From Durusdinium trenchii (taxonomy: Eukaryota > Sar > Dinophyceae > Suessiales > Symbiodiniaceae): DNA of 64,000 nucleotides. Both the position numbers and the translations under genes were made by a program. A model generated the notes under the pieces. The model did not search any database. It worked only from the letters and a program-made list of their open reading frames with translations, and was not told where the DNA came from. Within the stretch, counting starts at the first letter, position 1. Every line of letters begins with the position of its first letter. The stretch lies in NCBI GenBank assembly GCA_963970005.1, contig CAXAMN010006446.1:1346376-1410375 (forward strand), written 5' to 3'. Positions 39,620-50,229 of the stretch are shown piece by piece.

Positions 39620-42195
39620 TCAAGACGTTGGATCCGGCCGATGTTGGCCTCGAGAGGCGCCAGCACCCGCGCCAGCACCGCACACCTTTGTCCCCTCCAA
39701 AGCGGTCGATCGATCTCTCAGGGATTCGCAACCATGGAAGATTCTCCAATCGATGGGTTCCTGCTGAAAGCGCTCAGGAAGTTCCACATGTGTCAAGGAC
39801 ACGCAATGGGCGAAAGCGCTTGGCCCGATGTAAGTCACAGAACCTCACAGAACGGAGCGAAGCCGAACAGCTTTTTTTGAATCGGCCCTTCAGGCTCCGA
39901 TGGAACCACCATCCCAAACACGACCTGTCTGGGTAGATTTCCTCCAACAACCCGGCTGGGTTGATTTCGAGCACCTCCGATGAGTAACTTCTTTTCGTAA
40001 AGAGAATTCCAACAGAGAGATGAAACACGCACTGGACATGGCATGAGCCACGGCCAAAGGTTCCTGGTCGAAAGGTGCCAGGCTTCTACTGTATACCCTG
40101 AAATTCCAACAACCCTTTTTGATCCTTTTTGAATGGTCTTTGCCAAACGAATACAAGACCGGGTCATCTCGTTCAACCATTTGTTGGATTGACTTTGAAG
40201 ACCTAGATAGCCTAGAGGTTAATATATTAGATGAAGATGGTTGTGTATATACTGGATGGTTGTAATCCCATGTATTCCACTGCTACTGGTAATAGATGGT
40301 AATAGGATATACCGCCTATGGATCCACATACCAAAACAAAACGAAGGTACGACTGGACCCGACAATGGCACCTATATATTACATAAAGGAGTGTCCATGC
40401 TCACCTTCGAAACGAGGGTGCGAGTAGATCCCGGGATAACAATATACTAGATGGTTGAAATCCCCACGGTGGTTGTGATTGATTCCCTATATAAAACTCG
40501 TCTTCCCAGGTGTCAATCTACGTACCCTACGAATTGTTGTCGGAGCGTCCGGTTCAAGACCAAGGCACTGGGGATCCTTATGTGTTCCAAGGACCTGCAT
40601 CGGGCAAAGGCGCCACTTCCAATTTCAGTGACGGATTCCGGAAGGGTGACGCTCAGCAAGCAGGGACAAGCTGCGAAGGCACCTTCTTCAATGCGGGTCA
40701 CGGAGTCAGGAATGTTGACACGCTGCAAGCTTCCACAGAACTCGAAGGCTCCTTCCTGAATCACTGTCACAGAGTTGGGAATGGTCACCTCCACCAAGTC
40801 ACACAAATCACATCCACATGTGTGCTTACTTGCACACTCGCGTGCAGCGCTGGAGAACAGGACCTGTAGCAGTGTAGTAGGGGTAATGCCAGCACAAACC
40901 ACGGTCTCAGCATCATTGTCTAGTGTCCTCAGCTGCATGCGGGGAAACCTAAAAGATTACAGTAAACCTAGTGGATCCACTTATCAAGATATACACCGTG
41001 GAAAATTCACATGGAACCTGAAAACCACGTCGGGTTGTAGAGGAAAACGGAGTTTTCCAGCATGCCATCCGGTTCCGGTCTCGCAGCCTGGGTGGACCTT
41101 CAAAGACGAATCCATTGGCAAACTGGGATCTGCTGGGTTGAACAACAACAACCAAACCAGGCCCTTGATGCACAGGCTCAGGCATCAAGGATGCGTCCAG
41201 TTTGACCGGGGTCGAATCGACGAAGCGGTTCGTGAGTGCATGAACAGGGAAAATAGTGATCACTTTTTCCAAGGGCTTCACCTTGCACACTGAGAAAGGG
41301 TGGTCTAGCAAACCACCTTCATCTACCTTGAGGATGCATAGTGTAACACATTGCAACACAGTTGTTGGAGCCTTTTTGGGTTACAGAAATATCCGGGGTC
41401 GGACACCGAAATGCAGGGGTCTGGACCCGAACCAAACCCTAGATGTTGCTTGAGGGCCCAGATTCTCAGGGAAGACAACACTTGCCAGGCTTCTTCTCCT
41501 CCACGAGCAGCTCCACGTTGCTCAAGCGACGGGTCAAATCATCGTCCGACGGGTGCAGCTCGGCCTCTGCTTTTCGGTGGTCACCCCAGCCTCCACCAGT
41601 GAGAGAAATTGAATGGGCTTCATCATGTTAGAAAGGTGAACAAAAGGTGGGGTACCACTTTTCCAGACAACAAATCCCTACAAGTCAGTGATTGAAGTTG
41701 GTCATACAAGTTCACACTACTCAAGGAGGTTTTCAGGACCAGGTTTTACTGGATCAGACTGGACTTGTAGGGAATGATGTTTAAGAATGGACCTGCAGGT
41801 GCTTTCAAAGGTCGTCGAACAACCACACGACTCCTAGAGAACACTTGGGCCAAGGACCTTGGATGAAGGGAAACAACATCTATAGCAACTCCGCAGGGGC
41901 TATCTAAGGGCATCTGTCCAACAAACATGGCTTCATGGATGGAATATGATGGAATGGGATGGCATCGTCCCACTGGTTTGCCACACAGGATTGACTGTAC
42001 CAAATGGTTCCAGGAGCATCCACAAACCGATCCACAAACCATGAGAGATGGGAAGCCGAGGGGTTTCAGGCCCGTCGTCTTTAGCATCGACTTGGCCTTT
42101 AAAGTCTCTTTCAATTGCCCGATAGTCATCTCCGGCATCACCTCCAACACCGAAATACTGCCACTCATCAGCTGCACTGGAACTTGCATGGCCAT
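39620..42195 (-). CDS. Ubiquitin-like plus LRR_5 repeat protein gene, copy 2 (split; approximate exons)
   Basis: Exons in transcription order. 42,195 to about 42,070: MAMQVPVQLMSGSISVLEVM then PEMTIGQLKETLKA, a beta-grasp-like start with the LKExLKA helix of ubiquitin-like folds. About 41,567-41,490: AELHPSDDDLTRRLSNVELL. 40,932 to about 40,565: LRTLDNDAETVVCAG linker with Cys-rich CASKHTCGCDLCDL, then LRR_5 units (NSVTVIQEGAFEFCGSLQRV, SVTRIEEGAFAACPCLLSVT, SVTEIGSGAFARCRSLEHI). About 39,838-39,700: VTYIGPSAFAHCVSLTHVEL and IFHGCESL. The acceptor before 40,932 is ATGCAG, aligned with those of copies 1 and 3. It has fewer LRR exons than its neighbours. The transcripts of all three copies run the same way, as expected of dinoflagellate tandem arrays. 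Confidence 0.6.
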
Positions 42196-42199
42196 GGCT

Positions 42200-44440
42200 G
42201 GCAAATTCAGGGTGCTCTTTCTAACCACGTTCAACCGCGATCTATCTTGTTGTGTTTAGAAAAATGCTTAGCTGCTTTCTTGTTGGACTCTCGATCAGTC
42301 AGAGTCTGCTTGATGGGCCGCTGCCTGATCCCAAACGTCCCTTCCGTCGCTTTGGAACTCCCAACTTCCACTCTTCAACTCTTCAACGTCATGCCGCTGC
42401 CGACGGAAGAAAGTGGTGCTGAAATTTTACCCTTGGAACACTAGAGTCACCACAGCTCTCCACAAACCATTGGTTTTCAGGCTCTATGATGTGGTATAGT
42501 GATGTTGGAAATGTGCCTCCCCCATAGTAAACGGCTTGTTGATGTGACCATGATGTGAACCCCTCACATCGATCTACCCGCAAGAGAAATGACATGATCC
42601 AGAAAAGTTGATGTGATTTCGATTCCCGGTTGTAGCCTGTGGTTCGCTCAATAAAAATCTTTTTGGCATATGAACATCCTGTCTACGCGATATTTGCCCA
42701 CCCTGTCCATATTGTAATATTTATCTTGTTTATGTGTGCTTTTGATTTTTACATAAGCCGACACAAAATAAGCAAAGTATTGGCGATGTCGGCGATGCTG
42801 CCCGAGTGTGAATGCATTATTGACATCGTGTGCACTTGCCCCTGCGGCCTTCCCGAAAGAGAAGCGAGAACACTATTGATAGTGTGAGCTACGCTGCCCA
42901 CATGGAATGGCATTGCAAGCGTGTGCGTTTTTGTGCAACGTCCTTTCATGGACCTTTTGAAGGCGGCACCGGTTTGCTGGGACCGGCTCAGCTTGATCGC
43001 CGCTTGATCGCGACCTTGCTTGGCTCGTAGAACAAGTAAAACAACGAAGTAGAACAAGTCCCCTTCTTCTAGCGGACAAGAGTCTCTCAAACGATTCCAC
43101 GTTTATGCAAAATTCATGAGGAAGTAGACATGGTAGATGGCCTACGTTACTCAACATGGGAGGCTTCAATTGAGTGGTAGTGAATTCGCTGTGACAATGC
43201 TTATGTTTGGGACTGAAGATGGGTGGCCCGCTACTTTGAGGATCTGCTACTCAACAAAGATTCCTTTTGCTGCAAAATGGCGATACATGATACATGAAGC
43301 AGTTAGGCTTGCTAGGATCAACTTTTCTTTGAGTGTATAGAACCCAGGGCCCTCCAAATGTCCATCCAGGCAAAGGCAGTTTTTGTGATTAGGGTTGCTG
43401 TGGCTGCGCAGCCATCCGGTTTTGATTACCTTGCGCTCCCTACCTCTGATGGCTTTTTCGCAGCATGACATGGGGCATTGGGAAACACAATCAAACATCT
43501 GGCAGGCCATGCAAGCCTCTTTGTTAAATACGTCCATGTTTTTAAACTAAAAGTCTCGTGAAATATTTATAAATCTAAAATGTCTCGAGTCATAACATTC
43601 AAAGTAAAACGGTATTGTTTAGCGCATCTAAACTAGAATATTGACATTGCTGCAGATAGATACCCGTTAAATGAACCTCCAGAAATATTGAGAACCATAC
43701 AACATGAATTATATATTATATGTTTTTAAAACAAACATACTTAAGGTAATATTGCTGATAATTTTACTTTTACTGATTCATTATCATTTGAAGGTGATGC
43801 AAATGCAACAACAAAAGATACATTTATGGCACAAGGAAATGAATAGTTTAAAATCAACTTGCACCACTTCTCATAGTGTTGGACTTTTTTGACAAGTGTC
43901 CCAACAAAACCTGAGCACGCAACAATTTTACAACAGTGTTCGGGGCTCCAGGTATAAACATAACAGCGGTGACTATACCCATTCCATTTTCTGACATAAT
44001 GTAGGACTCCAGGTCTGTCTTCATGATAAAATATGATAAGTAACTGGCTGACACTAGTTGCCAATCGACCGAGAAAAAGACCAGCCGCCTACCAGCAGTC
44101 ACAAACGTGTGGTGTTTAGTCCCAAGTGAGTGGATCATGGGCACCCCTAACCTCCATGGATAGCACCCCTTTGTGACTAACCCCTGCCCGACCTGAATCG
44201 GTTGACATCGCGTGGAGGTTCCCTCCCCTTTTTCATCGTTGCATGAACTGCTCCACTCCGATCACGTGCACCGCTGGTTTAAGGCCTCGAAGACGATTCG
44301 ACCCCGACAGCTGTCGGGTTGACTGGAGGAAGCTGCTGTCGACGTCACACTCTTAGGCACTCGCGGCGCGGTCGGCGACGCACTCGACGATCCGACTCGC
44401 TTGGGGTGTCTAGAAGTTCCGTAGATTTAGACGATCAAAG
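42200..44440. other. Spacer between gene copies 1 and 2
   Basis: No supported gene. A minus-strand frame at about 42,760-43,030 (KQGRDQAAIKLSRSQQTGAA, AMPFHVGSVAHTINSVLASL) is protein-like but unclassified. AT-rich segment at 43,540-43,870. Contains the cleanest AGTCACAAA miniature element (44,097-44,178). Confidence 0.4.
44097..44178 (+). repeat. AGTCACAAA miniature inverted-repeat element, copy 3 (82 bp)
   Basis: AGTCACAAA at 44,097-44,105 pairs exactly with TTTGTGACT at 44,170-44,178. Core blocks aagtgagtggatcatggg and cacccctaacctccat are shared with copy 4. Confidence 0.8.
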
Positions 44441-44442
44441 TC

Positions 44443-47400
44443 TCAGAACTCTTTTGACAATAAGCTACAGCCTTCGAAGACACTCTCAGAGAGTTGCAAT
44501 GGTTCTGGAAGTTCAACGGTGGACAATGATTTGCAATCCTGGGATTTGCTGGGCAAGGACCAAGTACCTTGTGGCCTACAGATGCCCCTGGAATAGACCA
44601 AATATCTTAGTCTATTACCAGGCCCTACAGAACGAAACAAAACCGATTCCAAACCATGATCGGATCAAACAGGAGACAAACAAAATCATGTTCTCACTTC
44701 CAGGATTCTGCGAAAGCGCTACGTCCAATCTGAGTCACAGACTTGGGGATGACCACATGCTTCAAGGAGGAACAGCGTGCAAATGCACCCTCTCCGATCT
44801 CAGTCACAGAGTCAGGAATGGTCAAGATGGTCAAAGAAGCACAACCTGCAAAGGCACCTGACTGCTTGCAAGGGGCAAATCATGGCAAAACCCTAGTTTC
44901 GGACACAGACCTTCAATGAGGCCCATCTCGCAATGGAAAACGTTTGTTCAAAGTGCAGCCAAAAACATCATAATTATTTGGAGAGCCTTAGCAATGACCT
45001 CTCTATCTATACCTCACCATATTCCTTGCATAGCAAGTCTTCAAGTAAACATTTACTTTGCTCAATATAAATTCTAGTACCTCTCCAAACCTCCAAAAGT
45101 TCTGCACTTCCACTTCGCCGAGCACCTTCTCCAATCCTCGTCACCTTTCTCGGAATCCTCACGTGTTCCAACGAGCTGCAGCCAATGAAGGCATAGCCTC
45201 CAATCTCCGTCAATGCCTCGGGCAGCGCCACGCAGCTCAAGGATGTACAGCTCTTGAAGGCGCAAGTGCCGATGCGCGTCACCGACCCAGGGATCGTCAC
45301 CTAAACGCGAAAAAACCGACGACGAAGTCGGCGGAAGACTGGAGGAACATAGAGGTACCCAAATTGAACAAACATGGAACTGTCAAAACTCCTGTTGGAA
45401 ACAAAATTGAACTACAGTAGCTACAGAAGTGGGGACGTCTTAGCCTCAAAATGTTGCTGCTTTGGTGAGTCACTCGTATTAAACTTCCTGAACTTTCGAA
45501 AGCTCCAGACCCAATAACTGTGACGTTGTCAGGGATGCTCACGTCAAGCAAATCACTGACATCACAGCCAGCTTCTTTTCTACTAGTGCACTCACGCGTC
45601 ATGCTAGTAAAAAGAACCCGCACTTCTGAAGTTGGGGAGACCCCGGCGGATTTTGCAGTCTCAGTATCATCATCCAATTTCCTCAACTGTGCTTTGCAAA
45701 CCACCAATTGTTAATTGTTGCACATCTAGCGGGCATTCTGCCTCACAGTACCTGTAAAACAAAGCAAGGGTTGAGGTGACAAAAAACACAAACAAACAGG
45801 ATCTTCCCACACTTCTTCTGGTGTCAAAAACAATATGCTGCTATCTTGGACAACAAACTGAAGCCAGCTCAAGGGTTTTTTTGGCGGCCAACGGCCCCGG
45901 CTTTGACAACATGGGCTGCTATCGGTGTTTGGGAGTGAAATTCGAACTAGAAACAGGAACAACTTTGACAATCTAGACCATTGGACAGGGACATAAGCCC
46001 TCCAACATGTAAGCCCCGTAAGCACGTGTTATGTCTTCGAACAACTCCAGGGATGACCCGGTGAAGGTTGTTCGTATTGATGTGTGTTACTTTCCAACCA
46101 AACACATCCTCGGAAGGTAGGGACACCCTTCCTGGCACCCACCCCAACCACCCTCTGAGGATGTGGTTGGATCCCTATAGCTAGTGCATTTGGCCTCTGT
46201 GTCACCTTGGCTTTCGCGAATCATCTGTACAATGTTAAACGGCGAAACTCAGTGGGATCCTACAAAACAAGTAGCTATCACTTACAAGTGGAGGTTTTCT
46301 TCCAAAAGGGCAACCTGCAAAGAAACGAATTCCGATGATGCTTTTAAAGAATAACACAGGGGACAGGTTGCTCAAGGAATTCAAGTTGCTTGCCCTCAAG
46401 AAGCACCTCTACGGTGCTTAGTCTCCGCACAAAGTCATCATCTGAAGGATGCAGTTCGGCCTCTCAAAACGAGAAAAATGCTTCCACAGTGTCCGGGGGA
46501 GGAAACCAAGGGCAGGCGACTACACTTTAGTTACATAAATATAAATTAAAAATCGATCCTAAAAGGGTGCTTAGAGGGCTAAAGTAAGATCTACAATCAA
46601 CAATAGAACTCAGGCAGACCTTCTTTCCCCAGCCATGCGGATACAGGATGATGGGTTCCTTTTGCATCCAACTATCCCCTCCACTGGTCGTCCAAACTAC
46701 TTGGACCCTCCAAAAAGTCCTTCAAATGTTCTTATCACAAAAAACATAAAACTTCATAAAACTGTTACCTCTACCCATGTTTCAAGGTACTTGGTTCTGG
46801 CGGGGAGGAATCATGACAACAATTTTAAACCAAGAGTCACAAACGGGTGGTGTTTAGTCACGTCCCTAAGTGAGTGGATAATGGGCACCCCTAACCTCCA
46901 TTAAGCACCCCTTTGGGACTGCTAGAAGTACTCAAGGTCGATCGACGGTACTGTTTCTTTCACACATGTCTCTCATATCTCACACACCCGTTGACCTTCG
47001 CGTTGCCAAAAACCACCAAATTGTGTCGCAGTGAAATTGTGCAGACGTGCTTCCGACTTGAATGGATGAAAACAAACCTACCCAACAAATGGTCTTTGGG
47101 CTAAAGAGTGGATCATAGATATGTTTTACCACCAATGAATGAACATACCTTGGGTCTCCTGGCTGAGGTGATGGAACCGCTCGCCTGCAACACATCGAAA
47201 TTGTTGTTTTTTGGTCTGATGTCTGCAAATCATCGGGATACTCTGCACCTGCCTTTGTGGAAGAACGCAGATACACAAATCCTATGGTGCATCGATGTGG
47301 AAGACTACTCAGCACCATTTAGAAGAGTGAAAACCATGCTACTTGTATTTACGGTGCAGCGGTGGTGAATCATTCCCGCGTTCCGAAACCGCGTTCACCG

Positions 47401-49410
47401 TCTTGTCGCAGTCGCTGCGGATCTCCCAAAGACAGCCGGCCTTCAAAAGTTGCTTCACTTCGCCGATGGTCATCTCCTTATAGTGCCACGCAGTCAATCC
47501 AACTGCGCTGTCCAAGAGGTCGGATCTTGTGCAAAAGTGGAACGGAGTAGTATCCCTAGTATTTCGAGTCCCCAAGGATTTCCGATTTTGAGAAAACGGG
47601 GTGGACACCAACAGCTAATGTGACTGAAAAAGAACTTGACATCGCAAAGCCTCTGGAGTGTTCCAAAGCCTTCTTCCCCAAAACCTGTGTAAGTTGGATG
47701 CTGATCTGCTTGGGGGGTCGATACCTGACGGTCAGTTAGCGGCCCCAACCACAAACATGTTTCACACAAACATCGAGCCCACTCCAAGCCCGTAATCAGG
47801 AGTTCCAGGTGGTGGCTTTCATGTAGACAACAAGTGTTGATGTACAGTTGTTGTATGGTCGTCTTCTAGCAGTCTTCTTTCCTGAAGCTGGGAATATCAG
47901 TCCTCTTACCTACAGAAACAAATGGCCAATCCAAAGGCTAGAGACACAGTATCGTGACATGCATGATGTCATCAAGGCACATCTTCCGGCGATACTTGCT
48001 TGTAGATTTCTCATGGGTTGAACTTGACCTGCGAAGGTGATGCCAAAGAGTGAAGCGTGAACAAGGGTATTCTACCAGAGGCTCATTACTGCAATCCAAG
48101 GCTCAGGCCTAGTCTTCTGGGTGGGTTTCACATGGTCACATGGATCGAAGTATGATCGCGGTCAGTCTCTCCCAAATCCACTACCACCACCCATCCAGCA
48201 GCCCTTCCCATCTGTTCACTCGCTGTCATCACTGTCAGCTGTATGCGGAAAAGAGCTGCTGCTGCGAAGCTCTGCAGGATGTTCCTGCCGCAGCTCTTCG
48301 ATGTACTGCTGCTTCTTCTGCAGCCTCTGTTTGCCCTTGGCCTGTCGCTTGGCCTTGCTTACCACTCTCTCTTCCAATGCTTTGGGGCCACAAGTAGCCA
48401 CCCAATGGCCGCTCTTGAACGCCCTCACACCGAAGTCGCAAGTCTTGACTCCACCAAGCTCTGGAGGTGGGAACTGGCTCTGGAGGTAGATTGGCTCTTC
48501 GAGGTGGAGTTCCTGACACCTTCGAAGCCTGAACTGTCAGTCCTTTCATGGGCTTTTCACGCATACTCTGATCTGTGAAGCTTACACATGCTCCAGGCTC
48601 TCTTCACAGCCATGGATGAGGTTCGTCTCCTGTTTGTGTGTGTCTGTGTATTCAATTGTGGCGGTGCAGCTCAGGCAATGAAGTGAATGCTTTTTCACAA
48701 GTCATCCGTTCTACTAGCGCAAAAGGGTATCATATCCAAGTCAAACACCGGAATCCCAAGCGGTGGCCAAGCGATTTCTGAACCCCGGGACGTTCCTTAC
48801 TCAGTTCATATGTAAGACTATGTTTTTCCACCTCTCGTGAGCTTACATGTGGGTGGAAGAATGATTTCCTGCACCTGATTGGTTTCTATGAAAAGACCTG
48901 TTAAGAATCGCTATAACCCCACACTGGATATCACTGGATCATTGTTCCGGCGAAACAGCTGAAAACAAGAGTCCACATCGTTGACTGTTGATTAATGCAT
49001 ATTAATACCAGTAAACACCAGGTGGATTGCAAAACCTGTTCCTATATTGGGGGAGATATTAATCAACAAATATCAAAAGTCTATATACTAGGCATTCTGA
49101 ATCGAACCACCTTGGGTCGCACTTCGAAGTGCGAACCGATGTGGTTGAAGCTGACGACTCCACAAGGGAATACGTGCCTTTTTTGTATCCCTCAATGCCC
49201 AATGATTGGGACAAAAATTACACCAGCCCTGCCCAACTGGGGGAGCTCGCTCACACTGAATGAAGCCTCACTAGGCGTACCAAACACCAGTTTTAGGGAT
49301 TGTCTGGATATGTGTCTTTTGCTTTTAGGAATCTTTTGTCGAGTCTCAGGGCCAATTTCCAAGATGGACACCTTGCCACTCATCAATCGTACCGGCACGT
49401 CCATCGCCAT
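44443..49410 (-). CDS. Ubiquitin-like plus LRR_5 repeat protein gene, copy 1 (split; best-resolved copy)
   Basis: Exons in transcription order. 49,410-49,345: MAMDVPVRLMSGKVSILEIG. 47,476 to about 47,390: EMTIGEVKQLLKAG. About 46,462-46,385: AELHPSDDDFVRRLSTVEVL. 45,686-45,474: LRKLDDDTETAKSAGVSPTS to the first LRR. 45,300-45,126: VTIPGSVTRIGTCAFKSCTS and following units. 44,857-44,698: AFAGCASLTILTIPDSVTEI, AFARCSSLKHVVIPKSVTQI. About 44,538-44,443: DCKSLSTVELPEPLQ, VFEGCSLLSKEF, stop. The exon pairs 45,474/45,300 and 45,126/44,857 join in frame with GT donors and AG acceptors. The first exon break lies between Gly-Pro and Glu-Met relative to copy 2, where both are in one exon; its donor would be GA. 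LRR_5 repeats suggest a protein-binding scaffold, and the ubiquitin-like start suggests a link to ubiquitin-type signalling; both are inference. A separate exon-like frame (48,216-48,535) lies in intron 1, so exon 1 may belong elsewhere. Confidence 0.65.
46835..46920 (+). repeat. AGTCACAAA miniature inverted-repeat element, copy 4
   Basis: Starts agtcacaaacgggtggtg and ends gcacccctttgggact, with one mismatch in the terminal inverted repeat relative to copy 3. Lies in an intron of gene copy 1. Confidence 0.75.
48216..48535 (-). CDS. Candidate C-terminal exon of an unrecognised gene
   Basis: After a possible acceptor (GTTCAG) the frame reads CQELHLEEPIYLQSQFPPPE, then LGGVKTCDFGVRAFKSGHWV and ATCGPKALEERVVSKAKRQA, a basic coiled region (KGKQRLQKKQQYIEELRQEH) and a Ser/Asp tail ending at a TGA (48,216). 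It is clearly protein-like and ends as a disordered acidic C-terminus. It sits in intron 1 of UBL-LRR copy 1 on the same strand; either it is the end of another gene, making exon 1 at 49.4 kb separate, or a retroposed fragment. Confidence 0.45.
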
Positions 49411-49825
49411 GGCACCGCCGACCGGCAGCGGAGGCTTTCGCGCGGCCGTATCAATGGGTGGAGCGAGAACTCGGGAAGACCATCTGCAAACAAAAAGACC
49501 AAGCCACGTACCAAACGACAGAAATGACATGAACTGATAGATGTGATTCAGCAAGCAAAGGTGGTTGACAGTCGCTTAGTTTTCCTTGGGCGGACTTGGT
49601 ATCCTGGTACTGTGGGTCCCCCCCCCGGTATGGGACCAACTTGTACTTGCAACCACTGCGTAGGTAGTCCCCCCTGGCCAGTATGTCAGCCGCCGATTCG
49701 GACGGGACCAAATCATGGAGATGGATGAAGATGGGTGTCATAGACTCTTCCGTCTTCCTGGGAAAATCAGCTTCTTGTTGCGAGGCTCGCGATGCCAGGA
49801 GCGCCCCTAACTCGTAGCGTCCGAT

Positions 49826-49875
49826 GGCTCCTACTTAGTATGCCCTTGGTTACTAGTAGCTTCTTGTTACTAGTA
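49826..49875. repeat. CTACTAGTAGC-type dispersed repeat, copy 3
   Basis: ggttactagtagcttcttgttactagtaggtgg: two ACTAGTA palindromes spaced 18 bp apart. Confidence 0.6.
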
Positions 49876-50229
49876 GGTGGCTGCCCACCTACTCATGTAT
49901 TGTGCTGGGCCTATGCTTCCAAACACATGCCGCTGGCCAATCAGCTGAACGCGCGGACCTCATGTCATGCACAAGATACCAAGGATCCAAGATTGATTGT
50001 TAATGTCAAATACACATCTTTTCTGTAGCAGTTGGCACCCTGGTACAAAACAATTTCTATCTAGGCGCGCCAGCGCGGCTTGGAGAGACCAGTCGTATAA
50101 TAGCCTATCCTATTTCCAGGGCCCAGTGGATGATGGTTCGGTTGCAGGCCTTCCTCTGTAAACTCAAAACAACAGGTCGTACCCTTCGCTTCGAAGGATT
50201 TTCTGGATTCCAAAGGTACGCGACTCTTG

